The position numbers and the translations under genes were made by a program. The notes beneath the pieces were generated by a model. The model ran no database searches. It had not been told where the DNA came from and worked only from the letters and a program-made list of their open reading frames with translations. Of a stretch of 40,043 nucleotides of DNA, positions 9,952 to 17,800 are shown in pieces. This DNA is from Nitrospirota bacterium (GTDB lineage Bacteria; Nitrospirota; Thermodesulfovibrionia; Thermodesulfovibrionales; Dissulfurispiraceae), in NCBI GenBank assembly GCA_004321915.1, contig SCQE01000073.1, forward strand, positions 1-40,043. The letters are read 5' to 3'. Positions within the stretch are counted from its first letter, which is position 1. Each line of letters opens with the position of its first letter.

Positions 9952-10741
9952 GCAGATAAGAATCCTTTGCGTAGACGATGAACAGAATGTCCTGAACGCG
10001 CTCAGGAGGATATTCATGGACGACGATTACGAGATAGTGATCGCCAATTCGGGCAAAGACGGCATCAGGCTTCTGGAGGAAAAAGAGTTCCAGATAGTCA
10101 TATCGGACTACCGCATGCCTGAAATGAACGGGGTCGAGTTCCTGAAGCAGGTTTACGACAACTGGCCCGATACGGTAAGGATCGTGCTCTCGGGTTATGC
10201 GGACGCAGGGGCCATAGTCTCCGCCATAAACGAGGGGCGGATATACAAGTTCATACCCAAACCGTGGAACGACGACGAACTGAAGATCACTATCAAAAAC
10301 GCCCTCGAAAGATACTTTCTGTTCAAAGAAAACGTAAAACTCACAGGCGAACTCAAATACAAAAACACGGAACTCCAAAAACTCAATACTCAATTGGAGC
10401 AGTATCTCGCGCTTCGCACCGAGATGCTCGAAGCGCACCAGAGGATACTCGACTCGATACCGCTCGGAGTGGTCGGCATCGATTCCAACGGCATGGTCGC
10501 CTGCTGCAACGAACAATGGGTAAAGCTGATAAACCACAATACATCCGTGCTGTCGTCCTTTGCCGAGAACGTGTTCGACAAACCTATGCTCGATTTTATA
10601 GAAGAGGTGAAGGAAAAAGGCAGCGCAGAACAAACAACAACCGTAAACGGGGCTGCAGGCAGGCTTATGGGCAAAAAATTGGGGTACGAAGGCGAGTATT
10701 ACGGTGTGACCGTGGTGTTTATACCGGAATGCGCGGCGTGA
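9944..10741 (+). CDS. Response regulator, REC plus C-terminal PAS-like domain
   Basis: 265 residues. The receiver (about 5-122) has phospho-acceptor Asp55 and ends in the KPWND signature also seen in four other receivers of this block. A coiled-coil linker (about 125-165) leads to a small PAS-like domain (about 168-262) beginning RILDSIPLGVVGID. No DNA-binding or catalytic output domain is visible, so the likely role is as a relay or scaffold with the kinase upstream. The ATG lies 8 nt inside that kinase gene, which implies translational coupling. A 122-nt gap with inverted repeats follows. Confidence 0.9.
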   Translation: MSEQIRILCVDDEQNVLNALRRIFMDDDYEIVIANSGKDGIRLLEEKEFQIVISDYRMPEMNGVEFLKQVYDNWPDTVRIVLSGYADAGAIVSAINEGRIYKFIPKPWNDDELKITIKNALERYFLFKENVKLTGELKYKNTELQKLNTQLEQYLALRTEMLEAHQRILDSIPLGVVGIDSNGMVACCNEQWVKLINHNTSVLSSFAENVFDKPMLDFIEEVKEKGSAEQTTTVNGAAGRLMGKKLGYEGEYYGVTVVFIPECAA

Positions 10742-10771
10742 GGTATTATGGGCAGGAGAAATTTTTTCGTC

Positions 10772-10796
10772 ATGCCCGAGGGTTGTAATCGGGCAT
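10772..10796. repeat. 8-bp inverted repeat hairpin
   Basis: ATGCCCGA at 10772-10779 pairs exactly with TCGGGCAT at 10789-10796 around a 9-nt loop. There is no T-tract after it on the plus strand, but ATTTTTT precedes it. It lies in the 122-nt gap after the REC-PAS gene, next to a second palindrome, and may attenuate read-through or stabilise the upstream mRNA. Confidence 0.5.
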
Positions 10797-10807
10797 CCAA
10801 AAAGACA

Positions 10808-10834
10808 CTGGATTCCCGCCTTCGCGGGAATGAC
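10808..10834. repeat. dRS3-like palindromic repeat (ATTCCC-N8-GGGAAT)
   Basis: ATTCCC at 10812-10817 and GGGAAT at 10826-10831 enclose exactly 8 nt and form an 8-bp perfect stem with a CTTC loop. The format ATTCCC-N8-GGGAAT is the same as the dRS3 element known from Neisseria, and similar intergenic palindromes occur in many bacteria. Two further copies of the same layout lie on the other side of the next gene. Confidence 0.7.
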
Positions 10835-10863
10835 TCGATTAACTGTATCATAGGGACCGAATA

Positions 10864-11835
10864 ATGACAGAAAACAATAAAAAAAAGGTGCTTCTGGTAG
10901 ACGACGAGGAATATGTGCTGCACTCGCTCAAGAGGCTCCTGCTGGACGAAGATTACGAAGTGCTGACCGGGGTCTCGGGAAAGGAAGGGCTTGAACTCTT
11001 GCAGGGCAACGAGGTGGCGGTAATAGTTTCGGACCATAGAATGCCGGAGATGACCGGCGTCGATTTTTTGGAGAAGGCGAGGCTTATATCTCCGGACACG
11101 GTCAGAATAATCCTTACCGGATATGCGGACGTTACTGCAGCTATCGACGCGATAAACAGGGGCGGGGCCTACAAGTTCATAACAAAGCCTTGGGACCAAG
11201 GTGACTTTATGCGTGTGGTTTCGGATGCGGTCAGGCAGTACGAGACAGTAAAGGCCTTGAGGAGTTCGGACGAAGGGGCGCTGCTTTCATTGGCGCAAGC
11301 GGTCGAGTTGAAAGACCCGTATACACGCGGACACTGCGAAAGGGTGGCGGACTATGCGCTCATTATAGCCGGCTCTCTCGGCCTGCCTGAGGAACTGAAG
11401 AAGGACATCAAGCACGGCAGCTGGCTGCACGACTGCGGGAAAATAGGCGTGCCGGACGCGATACTCAATTTTAACGGCCCGCTCTACAAGGAACAGCTGG
11501 AGCTTGTGAAGAACCACAGCCGATGGGGGGCCAATATGGCCTCTCTCGCAAGACTGCCTCAGGCTGCCGTGAACGTTATCCTTTACCACCATGAGAGGTA
11601 TGACGGCTGCGGCTATCCTGCAGGGCTCAAAGGCGGCGATATCCCCCTTGAGGCCCGTATTGCGGCCATCGCAGATGTCTATGACGCGCTTACCTCGGAC
11701 CGTCCTTACCGCTTAAAAATGGACGAGCTACAGGCCCGGGAGTTGATGCTTTCCCAAAAAGAGAGCCACTTCGACCCGAAACTCATGAATATATTTTTTA
11801 ACGAAATTGCATGCTTAAAGACCGATGTTATATAA
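10864..11835 (+). CDS. REC-HD-GYP response regulator (probable c-di-GMP phosphodiesterase)
   Basis: 323 residues. The receiver (about 7-125) has Asp57 and the KPW signature near 108-110. The HD-GYP domain (about 137-318) has an intact set: HD pair His189-Asp190 in LHDCGKIG, HHERYDGCGYP at 242-252 and DVYDALTSDRPYR at 271-283. HD-GYP proteins of this layout (RpfG type) hydrolyse c-di-GMP in response to phosphorylation; activity here is inferred from the full motif. The ribosome site AGGGA lies upstream of ATG 10864. The gene sits between two 122-nt gaps that each carry palindromic repeats, so it may have been inserted or duplicated as a unit within the block. Confidence 0.93.
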   Translation: MTENNKKKVLLVDDEEYVLHSLKRLLLDEDYEVLTGVSGKEGLELLQGNEVAVIVSDHRMPEMTGVDFLEKARLISPDTVRIILTGYADVTAAIDAINRGGAYKFITKPWDQGDFMRVVSDAVRQYETVKALRSSDEGALLSLAQAVELKDPYTRGHCERVADYALIIAGSLGLPEELKKDIKHGSWLHDCGKIGVPDAILNFNGPLYKEQLELVKNHSRWGANMASLARLPQAAVNVILYHHERYDGCGYPAGLKGGDIPLEARIAAIADVYDALTSDRPYRLKMDELQARELMLSQKESHFDPKLMNIFFNEIACLKTDVI

Positions 11836-11860
11836 AATAACCGATTATCAATCTTTATCC

Positions 11861-11930
11861 GTCATTCCCGTGAAAACGGGAATCCAGTCTTACCATACAG
11901 CCATGGATACCCGCCTGCGCGGGTATGACA
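11861..11930. repeat. Paired dRS3-like palindromes with inverted ends
   Basis: Two palindromes of the same layout are present. ATTCCC-N8-GGGAAT is at 11864-11883 and ATACCC-N8-GGGTAT at 11907-11926. The whole element begins GTCAT and ends ATGAC, so its ends are inverted repeats, as in a BIME-like or miniature element. It fills most of the 122-nt gap between the two HD-GYP genes. It may act as an mRNA-stabilising or attenuating structure, or simply be a dispersed repeat. Confidence 0.65.
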
Positions 11931-11957
11931 AAAAGTGTGTAATAGGAGAAAAACAGA

Positions 11958-13292
11958 ATGGCTGATACACCCGGAAACGTATCGAAGAAGGTCCTTTTCG
12001 TTGACGATGAAGAAAATGTCACAAGGTCTCTGAAGAGACTGTTTATCGACACCGATATCGAGGTATTTACCGCTAATTCCGGCAAAGAAGGGCTCGAAAT
12101 ATTGAAGAGAGAGGACATTGCGGTGATAGTTTCGGACCAGCGCATGCCCGAGATGGGGGGCGCCGAGTTCCTCGAAAAGGCGAAGAAGCTGTCGCCGAAC
12201 AGCGTCAGGATGGTGCTGACCGGTTACGCCGACGTAAATGCCGCTGTCGATGCTATAAATAAGGGCGGGGCCTTCCGATACATCACCAAGCCTTGGAACG
12301 ACAACGATATGCTCATAACCGTGATGAACGCGGTCGAGCGCTACAACCTGCTCAAAGAGAATATCCGGCTCACAGCGCTGACCAAGAAACAGAACGAGGA
12401 ACTGAAGAAATGGAGCGACGAGCTCCAGATATATGTCCAGCAGCAGACCATAGACCTGACCAATCAGAACAAAGAGTTCAAGAAACTGAACAACAAGATG
12501 AATGAGGCCTTCGGTTCGGTCATTGCGGCCTTCACGAGCCTTATCGAATTAAGGGACAGCAGCGTACAGAACCATTCTGCGGGCGTTTCGGCGCTTTCGG
12601 TAGAAACGGCCAAACTCGCCGGCATGAATGAGGACGAGATCAAGACAATAGGCGTTGCCGCTCAATTGCACGACATAGGCAAGATAGGCATAACCGATTT
12701 GATACTCATGAAAAACCCTGCCGCGCTCACCCCGGAAGAGTTGATCGAATACCGCAAACATTCGGTCAGGGGGCAGTCGGCCGTCGATTCGATAGAGGAG
12801 CTGAGGCCCGCAGGCGTACTGATAAGACACCACCACGAATGGTACAACGGGAAAGGCTTTCCGGACGGGCTTAAAGGGAAAGACATTCCGGCCGGGGCGA
12901 GGATCATCGCGCTTGCGGATTATTTCGACCGCCTCATGCACGGAATAAAGACCCATTCGGCACAGACGGTGCTTTACAAGATGCAGTCTCTGGCGGGCAC
13001 CCAGTTCGACCTTTTTCTTTTCAAGAAGCTCGAAGAGGCCGCCACGAGCATGTTCCCTGCGGCGGTCGAAAATAAGGACATCGAACTAAAGCCGACTATG
13101 GAGGCCGAGCTGCACATCGACGATCTGGCGCCGGGCATGATCGTATCGCAGGACATAAAGAGCGGGACCGGGATCCTGCTTTTGAGCAGGAACACGGTCC
13201 TTACGCCTAAAAATATAGACGGGCTGAAGAGGAGTTCTCACATAGACCCGCTGTCGGCCGGAATATTCATCTGGAAAAAGGCGCTTGCATGA
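11958..13292 (+). CDS. REC-HD-GYP-like protein with altered GYP motif and C-terminal extension
   Basis: 444 residues. The receiver (about 9-127) has Asp60. A coiled coil runs at about 130-185. The HD domain (about 187-345) keeps the HD pair His238-Asp239 in LHDIGKIG and a downstream Asp in ADYFDRL. However, the signature reads HHHEWYNGKGFP (291-302), with Asn and Phe where the family has Asp and Tyr, and the DVYDALTSDRPYR-type motif is lost. A C-terminal piece (about 385-440) reads LAPGMIVSQDIKSG and GILLLS, a small domain seen at the end of some HD-GYP proteins. Metal binding may persist, but c-di-GMP hydrolysis is doubtful and a sensory or binding role is possible. AGGAG lies 9 nt before the ATG. 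The next gene overlaps by 4 nt. Confidence 0.9.
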   Translation: MADTPGNVSKKVLFVDDEENVTRSLKRLFIDTDIEVFTANSGKEGLEILKREDIAVIVSDQRMPEMGGAEFLEKAKKLSPNSVRMVLTGYADVNAAVDAINKGGAFRYITKPWNDNDMLITVMNAVERYNLLKENIRLTALTKKQNEELKKWSDELQIYVQQQTIDLTNQNKEFKKLNNKMNEAFGSVIAAFTSLIELRDSSVQNHSAGVSALSVETAKLAGMNEDEIKTIGVAAQLHDIGKIGITDLILMKNPAALTPEELIEYRKHSVRGQSAVDSIEELRPAGVLIRHHHEWYNGKGFPDGLKGKDIPAGARIIALADYFDRLMHGIKTHSAQTVLYKMQSLAGTQFDLFLFKKLEEAATSMFPAAVENKDIELKPTMEAELHIDDLAPGMIVSQDIKSGTGILLLSRNTVLTPKNIDGLKRSSHIDPLSAGIFIWKKALA

Positions 13293-13960
13293 TCGAATAC
13301 AACGAAGCTGAAAACAAGATGATACTCAAACTGGTCTACTACGGGCCTGCCATGTCCGGCAAGACCACGAACCTCCTCTGCCTTCACGATATCCTCGATA
13401 CTACAGGCCGGGGAGAACTGATGATGCTCGATACAAAAGAGGACCGCACGATCTTTTTCGACCTGCTGCCGTTTTTCTTTACGGCGCCGGGCGGCCTGAA
13501 AATAAAATTGAAGGTCTACACCGTGCCCGGGCAGGTGCGCCACGACGCCACAAGAAAGGCCGTGCTTACGAGGGCGGACGGCATAGCCTTCATCGCCGAC
13601 TCGCAGGTTTCCGAATCCGCAAACAATGCCGAAAGCTTCGGGAACCTTGAAAAAAACCTGACATTCGTGGGGATCGATATCGACCGTGTCCCTCTCGTGA
13701 TACAGTTCAATAAAAGAGACCTTCAGGAAATAACCCCCGAAGAAGAGCTTAGAAAAGTCTGGAAGAGTTCAGGAATACAGTTGTTCATGGCCTCCGCGCT
13801 GCAGGGTTGGGGCATTCTGGAAACCTTTACTTCATTGCTCGGCATGACCTATGATTCGCTCGACGGACGTTACGGCCTTGCCGGAAAACAGGGACTTACG
13901 AAGGACATGTTCGTGAAGAACCTCACAAGGCAGGAGGCGAATGGACAAAACGTCAGATAA
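13289..13960 (+). CDS. MglA-like small Ras-superfamily GTPase
   Basis: 223 residues. P-loop GPAMSGKTT at 19-27, switch I region with TKEDRT at about 49-54, switch II PGQ at 80-82 and the guanine-specificity motif NKRD at 141-144 identify an MglA-type GTPase. This is a bacterial Ras-like family that sets polarity and switches motility machinery in Myxococcus. It is slightly longer than the usual 195 residues, with a Gly/Lys-rich tail. No roadblock-domain MglB GAP gene is present nearby. The gene overlaps the preceding HD-GYP-like gene by 4 nt (ATGA) and the following kinase by 20 nt, so the three are probably co-translated. A role in switching a pilus or polar complex is inferred from the neighbouring PilB-like ATPase. 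Confidence 0.88.
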   Translation: MIEYNEAENKMILKLVYYGPAMSGKTTNLLCLHDILDTTGRGELMMLDTKEDRTIFFDLLPFFFTAPGGLKIKLKVYTVPGQVRHDATRKAVLTRADGIAFIADSQVSESANNAESFGNLEKNLTFVGIDIDRVPLVIQFNKRDLQEITPEEELRKVWKSSGIQLFMASALQGWGILETFTSLLGMTYDSLDGRYGLAGKQGLTKDMFVKNLTRQEANGQNVR

Positions 13961-15356
13961 ACTGGAGTTTGTCGTAGGCTCCGATGTTTTGCTCAAAGAC
14001 CTTCTCGAAGAGAAGAACGGGCAGGCTATTATCGACGCGCTCGTCTCTGCAGGGGCTTCGTCCGCCTGCGTGGCTGATGGAGGCGGCGGTATATTATGGC
14101 TGGCTGGAGACTTTTCATCACCCTCCCCTTCATCCCCTCCACTCAAGGGAGGGGAAATACAAAGTGTGTCCTGCCTCAAAGGAGGGGATGAAAAGAAGAA
14201 GCCTCCCGTACACCCCTCTCCCCCGGAGGGAGAGGGCAGGGGTGAGGGGGAATTAAAAATCTTCAAAAAAGGATTTCTACACGAAGGGGAAGAGATAGGT
14301 TTCATATCAGCCGCTTTTCCGGCATCGTTTCAGGATGCTCACTGCAACGCCCTGTTCCTGATGGCATACACCGCCCTCGCCTCCATCGCGCAAAGCAGCG
14401 TAAAGAGGATGCTGACCGCAGAACTGCACACCACCGTGGTGCAACAGTCTTACGATGAGCTGCTGGAGGCGAACCGCATGGTCACCGCGTCGGAGCGAAA
14501 GTATAAAGAGCTTGCCTTGAACTTGGAACAGAAAGTCAACGAGCGCACAGCAGAGCTTAAAAATGCGATGAGCAGCCTGCTCCAGCGCGAGACGATGGCG
14601 TCTATAGGGCAATTGGCAGCAGGCATAGCGCACGAAATAAACAACCCGATAGGGTTCATAAAGAGCAATCTCTCGACCCTCTCCAAATATTCGAAAAACC
14701 TTATAGAACTGCTGCAATGGCACGGGCAGGTCGCTGCAGCCTCAGGATACGGCGACAAAGCCGATGCCCTGCGCAAAAAACTTAAGATAGATCTGATCAT
14801 CGAAGACCTGAACGACCTTATCAGGCAGAGTATAGACGGGGCAGAGCGCATAAGAAAAATAGTCTCGAACCTCAAGGATTTTTCGCATATCGACGAAACG
14901 CGGTCTAGGGACATAAATATTGCCGAAGAACTGGACAACACGCTCTCGGTGCTTTCCCATGAGATAAACAAAAAAGGCGTGCGGATAAACAAAGAATACG
15001 CCGACACCTGCCCTGTTTACGGCAATCCCTCGCTCATAGGCCAGTTGTTCGTTAACCTGCTGATGAACGCGCTGCAATCGCGGGACAGCGAATTGATCAT
15101 TACGCTGAGGGTCGCGCAGTCCGGAGATTTTCTGTCGGTTTCGGTCGGTGACAACGGCAGGGGCATCCCGCAGGAAATAGTGGGCCGCATCTTCGAACCC
15201 TTTTTCACTACAAGGGAAGTGGGAAAGGGCACGGGCATGGGCCTGACAGTGGTTTACGATATCGTTAATTCTTTCGGCGGCACAATTTCGGTCGAAAGTG
15301 TTCTAGGGAAAGGCACCCGTCTTACAGCGACCTTCCCGTGCAGAAAGGACAACTGA
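13941..15356 (+). CDS. Soluble histidine kinase with repeat-derived insert
   Basis: 471 residues, starting within the GTPase gene behind AGGAGG (13932-13937). The N-terminal region (about 8-165) has no transmembrane helix and looks like a small sensor domain. It is interrupted at about residues 58-105 by a Pro/Gly/Glu/Lys-rich segment encoded by a palindromic DNA repeat. A coiled coil (about 168-215) leads to the HisKA with His231 (GIAHEINNPIGF). The ATPase domain has LFVNLLMNAL, GDNGRGIP and GTGMGL. The core belongs to the same HEINNP subfamily as the two kinases at 5091 and 6820. The reading frame is intact through the insert. The position between a GTPase and a REC-fused ATPase suggests it phosphorylates the latter. 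Confidence 0.9.
   Translation: MDKTSDKLEFVVGSDVLLKDLLEEKNGQAIIDALVSAGASSACVADGGGGILWLAGDFSSPSPSSPPLKGGEIQSVSCLKGGDEKKKPPVHPSPPEGEGRGEGELKIFKKGFLHEGEEIGFISAAFPASFQDAHCNALFLMAYTALASIAQSSVKRMLTAELHTTVVQQSYDELLEANRMVTASERKYKELALNLEQKVNERTAELKNAMSSLLQRETMASIGQLAAGIAHEINNPIGFIKSNLSTLSKYSKNLIELLQWHGQVAAASGYGDKADALRKKLKIDLIIEDLNDLIRQSIDGAERIRKIVSNLKDFSHIDETRSRDINIAEELDNTLSVLSHEINKKGVRINKEYADTCPVYGNPSLIGQLFVNLLMNALQSRDSELIITLRVAQSGDFLSVSVGDNGRGIPQEIVGRIFEPFFTTREVGKGTGMGLTVVYDIVNSFGGTISVESVLGKGTRLTATFPCRKDN
14113..14253. repeat. G/C-rich palindromic repeat embedded in coding sequence
   Basis: About 141 bp with two hairpins: CCCCTCC/GGAGGGG within 14135-14155, and CCCTCTCCC/GGGAGAGGG around 14214-14236. 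The end GGGCAGGGGTGAGGGGG resembles an intergenic repeat common in many genomes. Base composition is strongly strand-skewed and unlike the flanking codons. The stretch is open in the kinase frame and the flanks read naturally without it (GILWLAGD before, ELKIFKKGF after), so it looks like a repeat that inserted in frame. Confidence 0.7.
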
Positions 15357-17791
15357 TGTCGAAATACGCGAATCTTTTCACTTCGGCGCAGCAGGCGGAC
15401 AGAGATGTCCGCTTTACTGCTCAGGCCGCGGCCGAAGAAGGTTTTCCTGACACCGGTCGCTTCACACTGCTCTTCGTCGATGACGAAGAGAACGTCCTCA
15501 ACGCACTCAGACGCATTTTTATCGAAGAAAACTACGAAATATTGACCGCCCGGTCCGGCGATGAGGCGTTGAAGATCATGGAAGCCCGTCCCACGCAGCT
15601 CGTGATAAGCGACCACCGCATGCCGGGCATGACCGGGGCCGAACTCCTGAGGGAAATAAAAGACAAGTGGCCCCAGACGATACGCATTATGCTGACCGGA
15701 TACGCGGACGTGCAGTCAATCATGGGCGCGGTCAACGAAGGCGCGGTCTATAAATTCATAACAAAACCGTGGAACGACGAAGACCTCAGGATAACCGTAA
15801 GCTTGGCCCTTCAGCAGTATGTGCTGCTGAAGGAGAACAGAAAGCTCAGGGAAATTTCTAAGGAACAGGCCCTCAAGCTCAAAAACTACAGCAACCTTTT
15901 CGACGAAGACCGGGGGCTTTTAGGCAAGATCCTGCTCAAGGCCGGAGTTGTCAATGCCGCACAGTTGGAGTCTGCGCAAAAAGCAAAGAACAGGGACGAG
16001 TTCTTCGGCGACGCGCTGGTGCGCCTCGGGTTAACGTCCGAAAACAAGATCGTACATGAACTCCAGAAAAACCAGAACCTGCCGGTGCTCGACCTGAAGG
16101 AAACGCAGATAAATCCGGCTGTCGTAAAAATACTGCAGCGCGGGCTCTGCGCAAAGAACAGACTTATACCGATCAAGCTTGAAGGCGGGAACCTCACTAT
16201 CGCGATGGCCGACCCTTCGGACATTATCAAGGTCGACAACATCGCCATGCTTACCGGATTCAAGGTCCTTCCGGTAATAGCGAAATCATCCGATATAGCA
16301 GCTGTGCTGACCAAGGTCTATGGGGATTCGACCGGAGAAGAGGAGATCGCCGATATAGAAGAGCAGATGGAAGCGGAGCCGGTAGAGGAGATAGACATCG
16401 TCATAGAGGACGACGAGGCGTCCGAAAACCTTCAGGAGCTTATGACCGCCTCCGGTGTCCCGCCTATAATCAGGATCGTGAATGCGGTGGTGCTCGAAGC
16501 CTTACGTCTCAAGGCGAGCGATATACACATCGAGCCGAAAACCAAATACACGATCGTCCGCTACAGGATTGACGGCATGCTCTACACGAAACTGAAGGTG
16601 CCTTCGCAACTGCACACCGCGGTCATCTCCCGGATAAAGATACTGGCGAAAATGGACATATCCGAAAAGAGAAAGCCACAAGACGGCAGGATAACCATAA
16701 AAACCAGTGAACGCGTGGTCGACGTGCGCGTTTCTTCCATGCCCACTATCAACGGAGAAAAGGTCGTGATGCGGGTCTTGGACAAGACCGCTGCGGTCAA
16801 AAAGATTTCGGAGCTGGGCATGCTGGCCGACGACCTAAAGCGTCTCGATGTGGTCATAAAAAAACCTCAGGGCATAGTCATATCAACGGGCCCCACAGGC
16901 AGCGGTAAAACGACGATGCTTTATTCGATGCTCTATGAAATGCTCAAAAGCACGAAGAACTACGAGACCATAGAAGACCCTGTGGAGTATTTTTTGGAGG
17001 ACGCGAACCAAGTGTATGTTAAAGACAAAATAGGCCTCTCTTTCGCGTCGGTGCTCCGGGCCACGTTGCGTCAGGACCCGGATGTTATTCTCGTAGGGGA
17101 GATCCGGGACCATGAGACGGCGGATGTGGCGTTCAAGGCCGCGCTTACAGGCCATATGGTCTTGACGAGCCTGCACACCAACAACACCGTGGCCTCGATC
17201 ACGAGGCTTATGGACATCGGGGTCAAGCCGTATCTTATCGCCTCGGCGCTGGACGGCATCATAGCGCAGAGGCTTGTGCGAAGGGTCTGTTCCGAATGCA
17301 AGACCGATATTACGCCGGACAAGGACATAATCGAACTGCTCAATATCCCGGCAGACTCCCTGAAGCTCGTAACTCAGGGCACAGGCTGCGCCAAGTGCGG
17401 CAACACCGGATACTCGGGCAGGACCGGCATCTTCGAGCTCTTTGTGATGAACGACGAGTTCAGGCACATGATAAGCACCGATTACCGCGAATCGGAGCTG
17501 CTCAACCTGTCGCGGCTCGGCGGCATGAGAACGCTTATCGAGGACGGCATCGAAAAGGTAAGGTCCGGCATCACGACCCTCGAAGAACTGCTGAGGGTCG
17601 TGGGGCCGCCGACAAAATACGAGCGCAGGTGCGAGCGCTGCAGCAACATGGTCGACATAAAGTTTCTTTTCTGTCCCTATTGCGGCGCGTTCAAGCATAA
17701 TATATGCGTAAGCTGCAGGATGCCGCTCGAACAGGCATGGTTAGTCTGCCCGTTTTGCGGGACCTCGCGCAATAATTCAGACGATAAGTGA
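15356..17791 (+). CDS. REC-fused PilB/GspE-type secretion ATPase with double zinc ribbon
   Basis: 811 residues from ATG 15356, preferred over an upstream GTG because it overlaps the kinase stop (TGATG) and follows AAAGGA at good spacing. Domain order: receiver (about 36-150, Asp86, KPWND); linker; MshEN/GspE N-terminal-like domain (about 185-325) with two LG-x6-G-type repeats; acidic linker; hexameric ATPase (about 365-750) with Walker A GPTGSGKTT at 512-520, Walker B ILVGEIRD, His box LHTNN and a four-Cys zinc site (C645, C648, C678, C681). A double zinc ribbon follows at about 759-801 with eight Cys in CxxC pairs. PilB/GspE proteins power pilus assembly or secretion. The receiver and the terminal zinc ribbons are additions I do not know from a characterised member. 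No pilin or platform gene is nearby. Confidence 0.92.
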   Translation: MSKYANLFTSAQQADRDVRFTAQAAAEEGFPDTGRFTLLFVDDEENVLNALRRIFIEENYEILTARSGDEALKIMEARPTQLVISDHRMPGMTGAELLREIKDKWPQTIRIMLTGYADVQSIMGAVNEGAVYKFITKPWNDEDLRITVSLALQQYVLLKENRKLREISKEQALKLKNYSNLFDEDRGLLGKILLKAGVVNAAQLESAQKAKNRDEFFGDALVRLGLTSENKIVHELQKNQNLPVLDLKETQINPAVVKILQRGLCAKNRLIPIKLEGGNLTIAMADPSDIIKVDNIAMLTGFKVLPVIAKSSDIAAVLTKVYGDSTGEEEIADIEEQMEAEPVEEIDIVIEDDEASENLQELMTASGVPPIIRIVNAVVLEALRLKASDIHIEPKTKYTIVRYRIDGMLYTKLKVPSQLHTAVISRIKILAKMDISEKRKPQDGRITIKTSERVVDVRVSSMPTINGEKVVMRVLDKTAAVKKISELGMLADDLKRLDVVIKKPQGIVISTGPTGSGKTTMLYSMLYEMLKSTKNYETIEDPVEYFLEDANQVYVKDKIGLSFASVLRATLRQDPDVILVGEIRDHETADVAFKAALTGHMVLTSLHTNNTVASITRLMDIGVKPYLIASALDGIIAQRLVRRVCSECKTDITPDKDIIELLNIPADSLKLVTQGTGCAKCGNTGYSGRTGIFELFVMNDEFRHMISTDYRESELLNLSRLGGMRTLIEDGIEKVRSGITTLEELLRVVGPPTKYERRCERCSNMVDIKFLFCPYCGAFKHNICVSCRMPLEQAWLVCPFCGTSRNNSDDK

Positions 17792-17800
17792 GGAGTTGAA

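Noticed and set aside
14113-14253. Gene break or intergenic gap in the kinase
   Set aside because: The frame stays open through the element and both sides belong to the same protein; there is no stop or new ribosome site.
15338-17791. GTG start for the REC-fused ATPase
   Set aside because: ATG 15356 overlaps the upstream stop and follows AAAGGA at good distance. The extra residues add nothing conserved.
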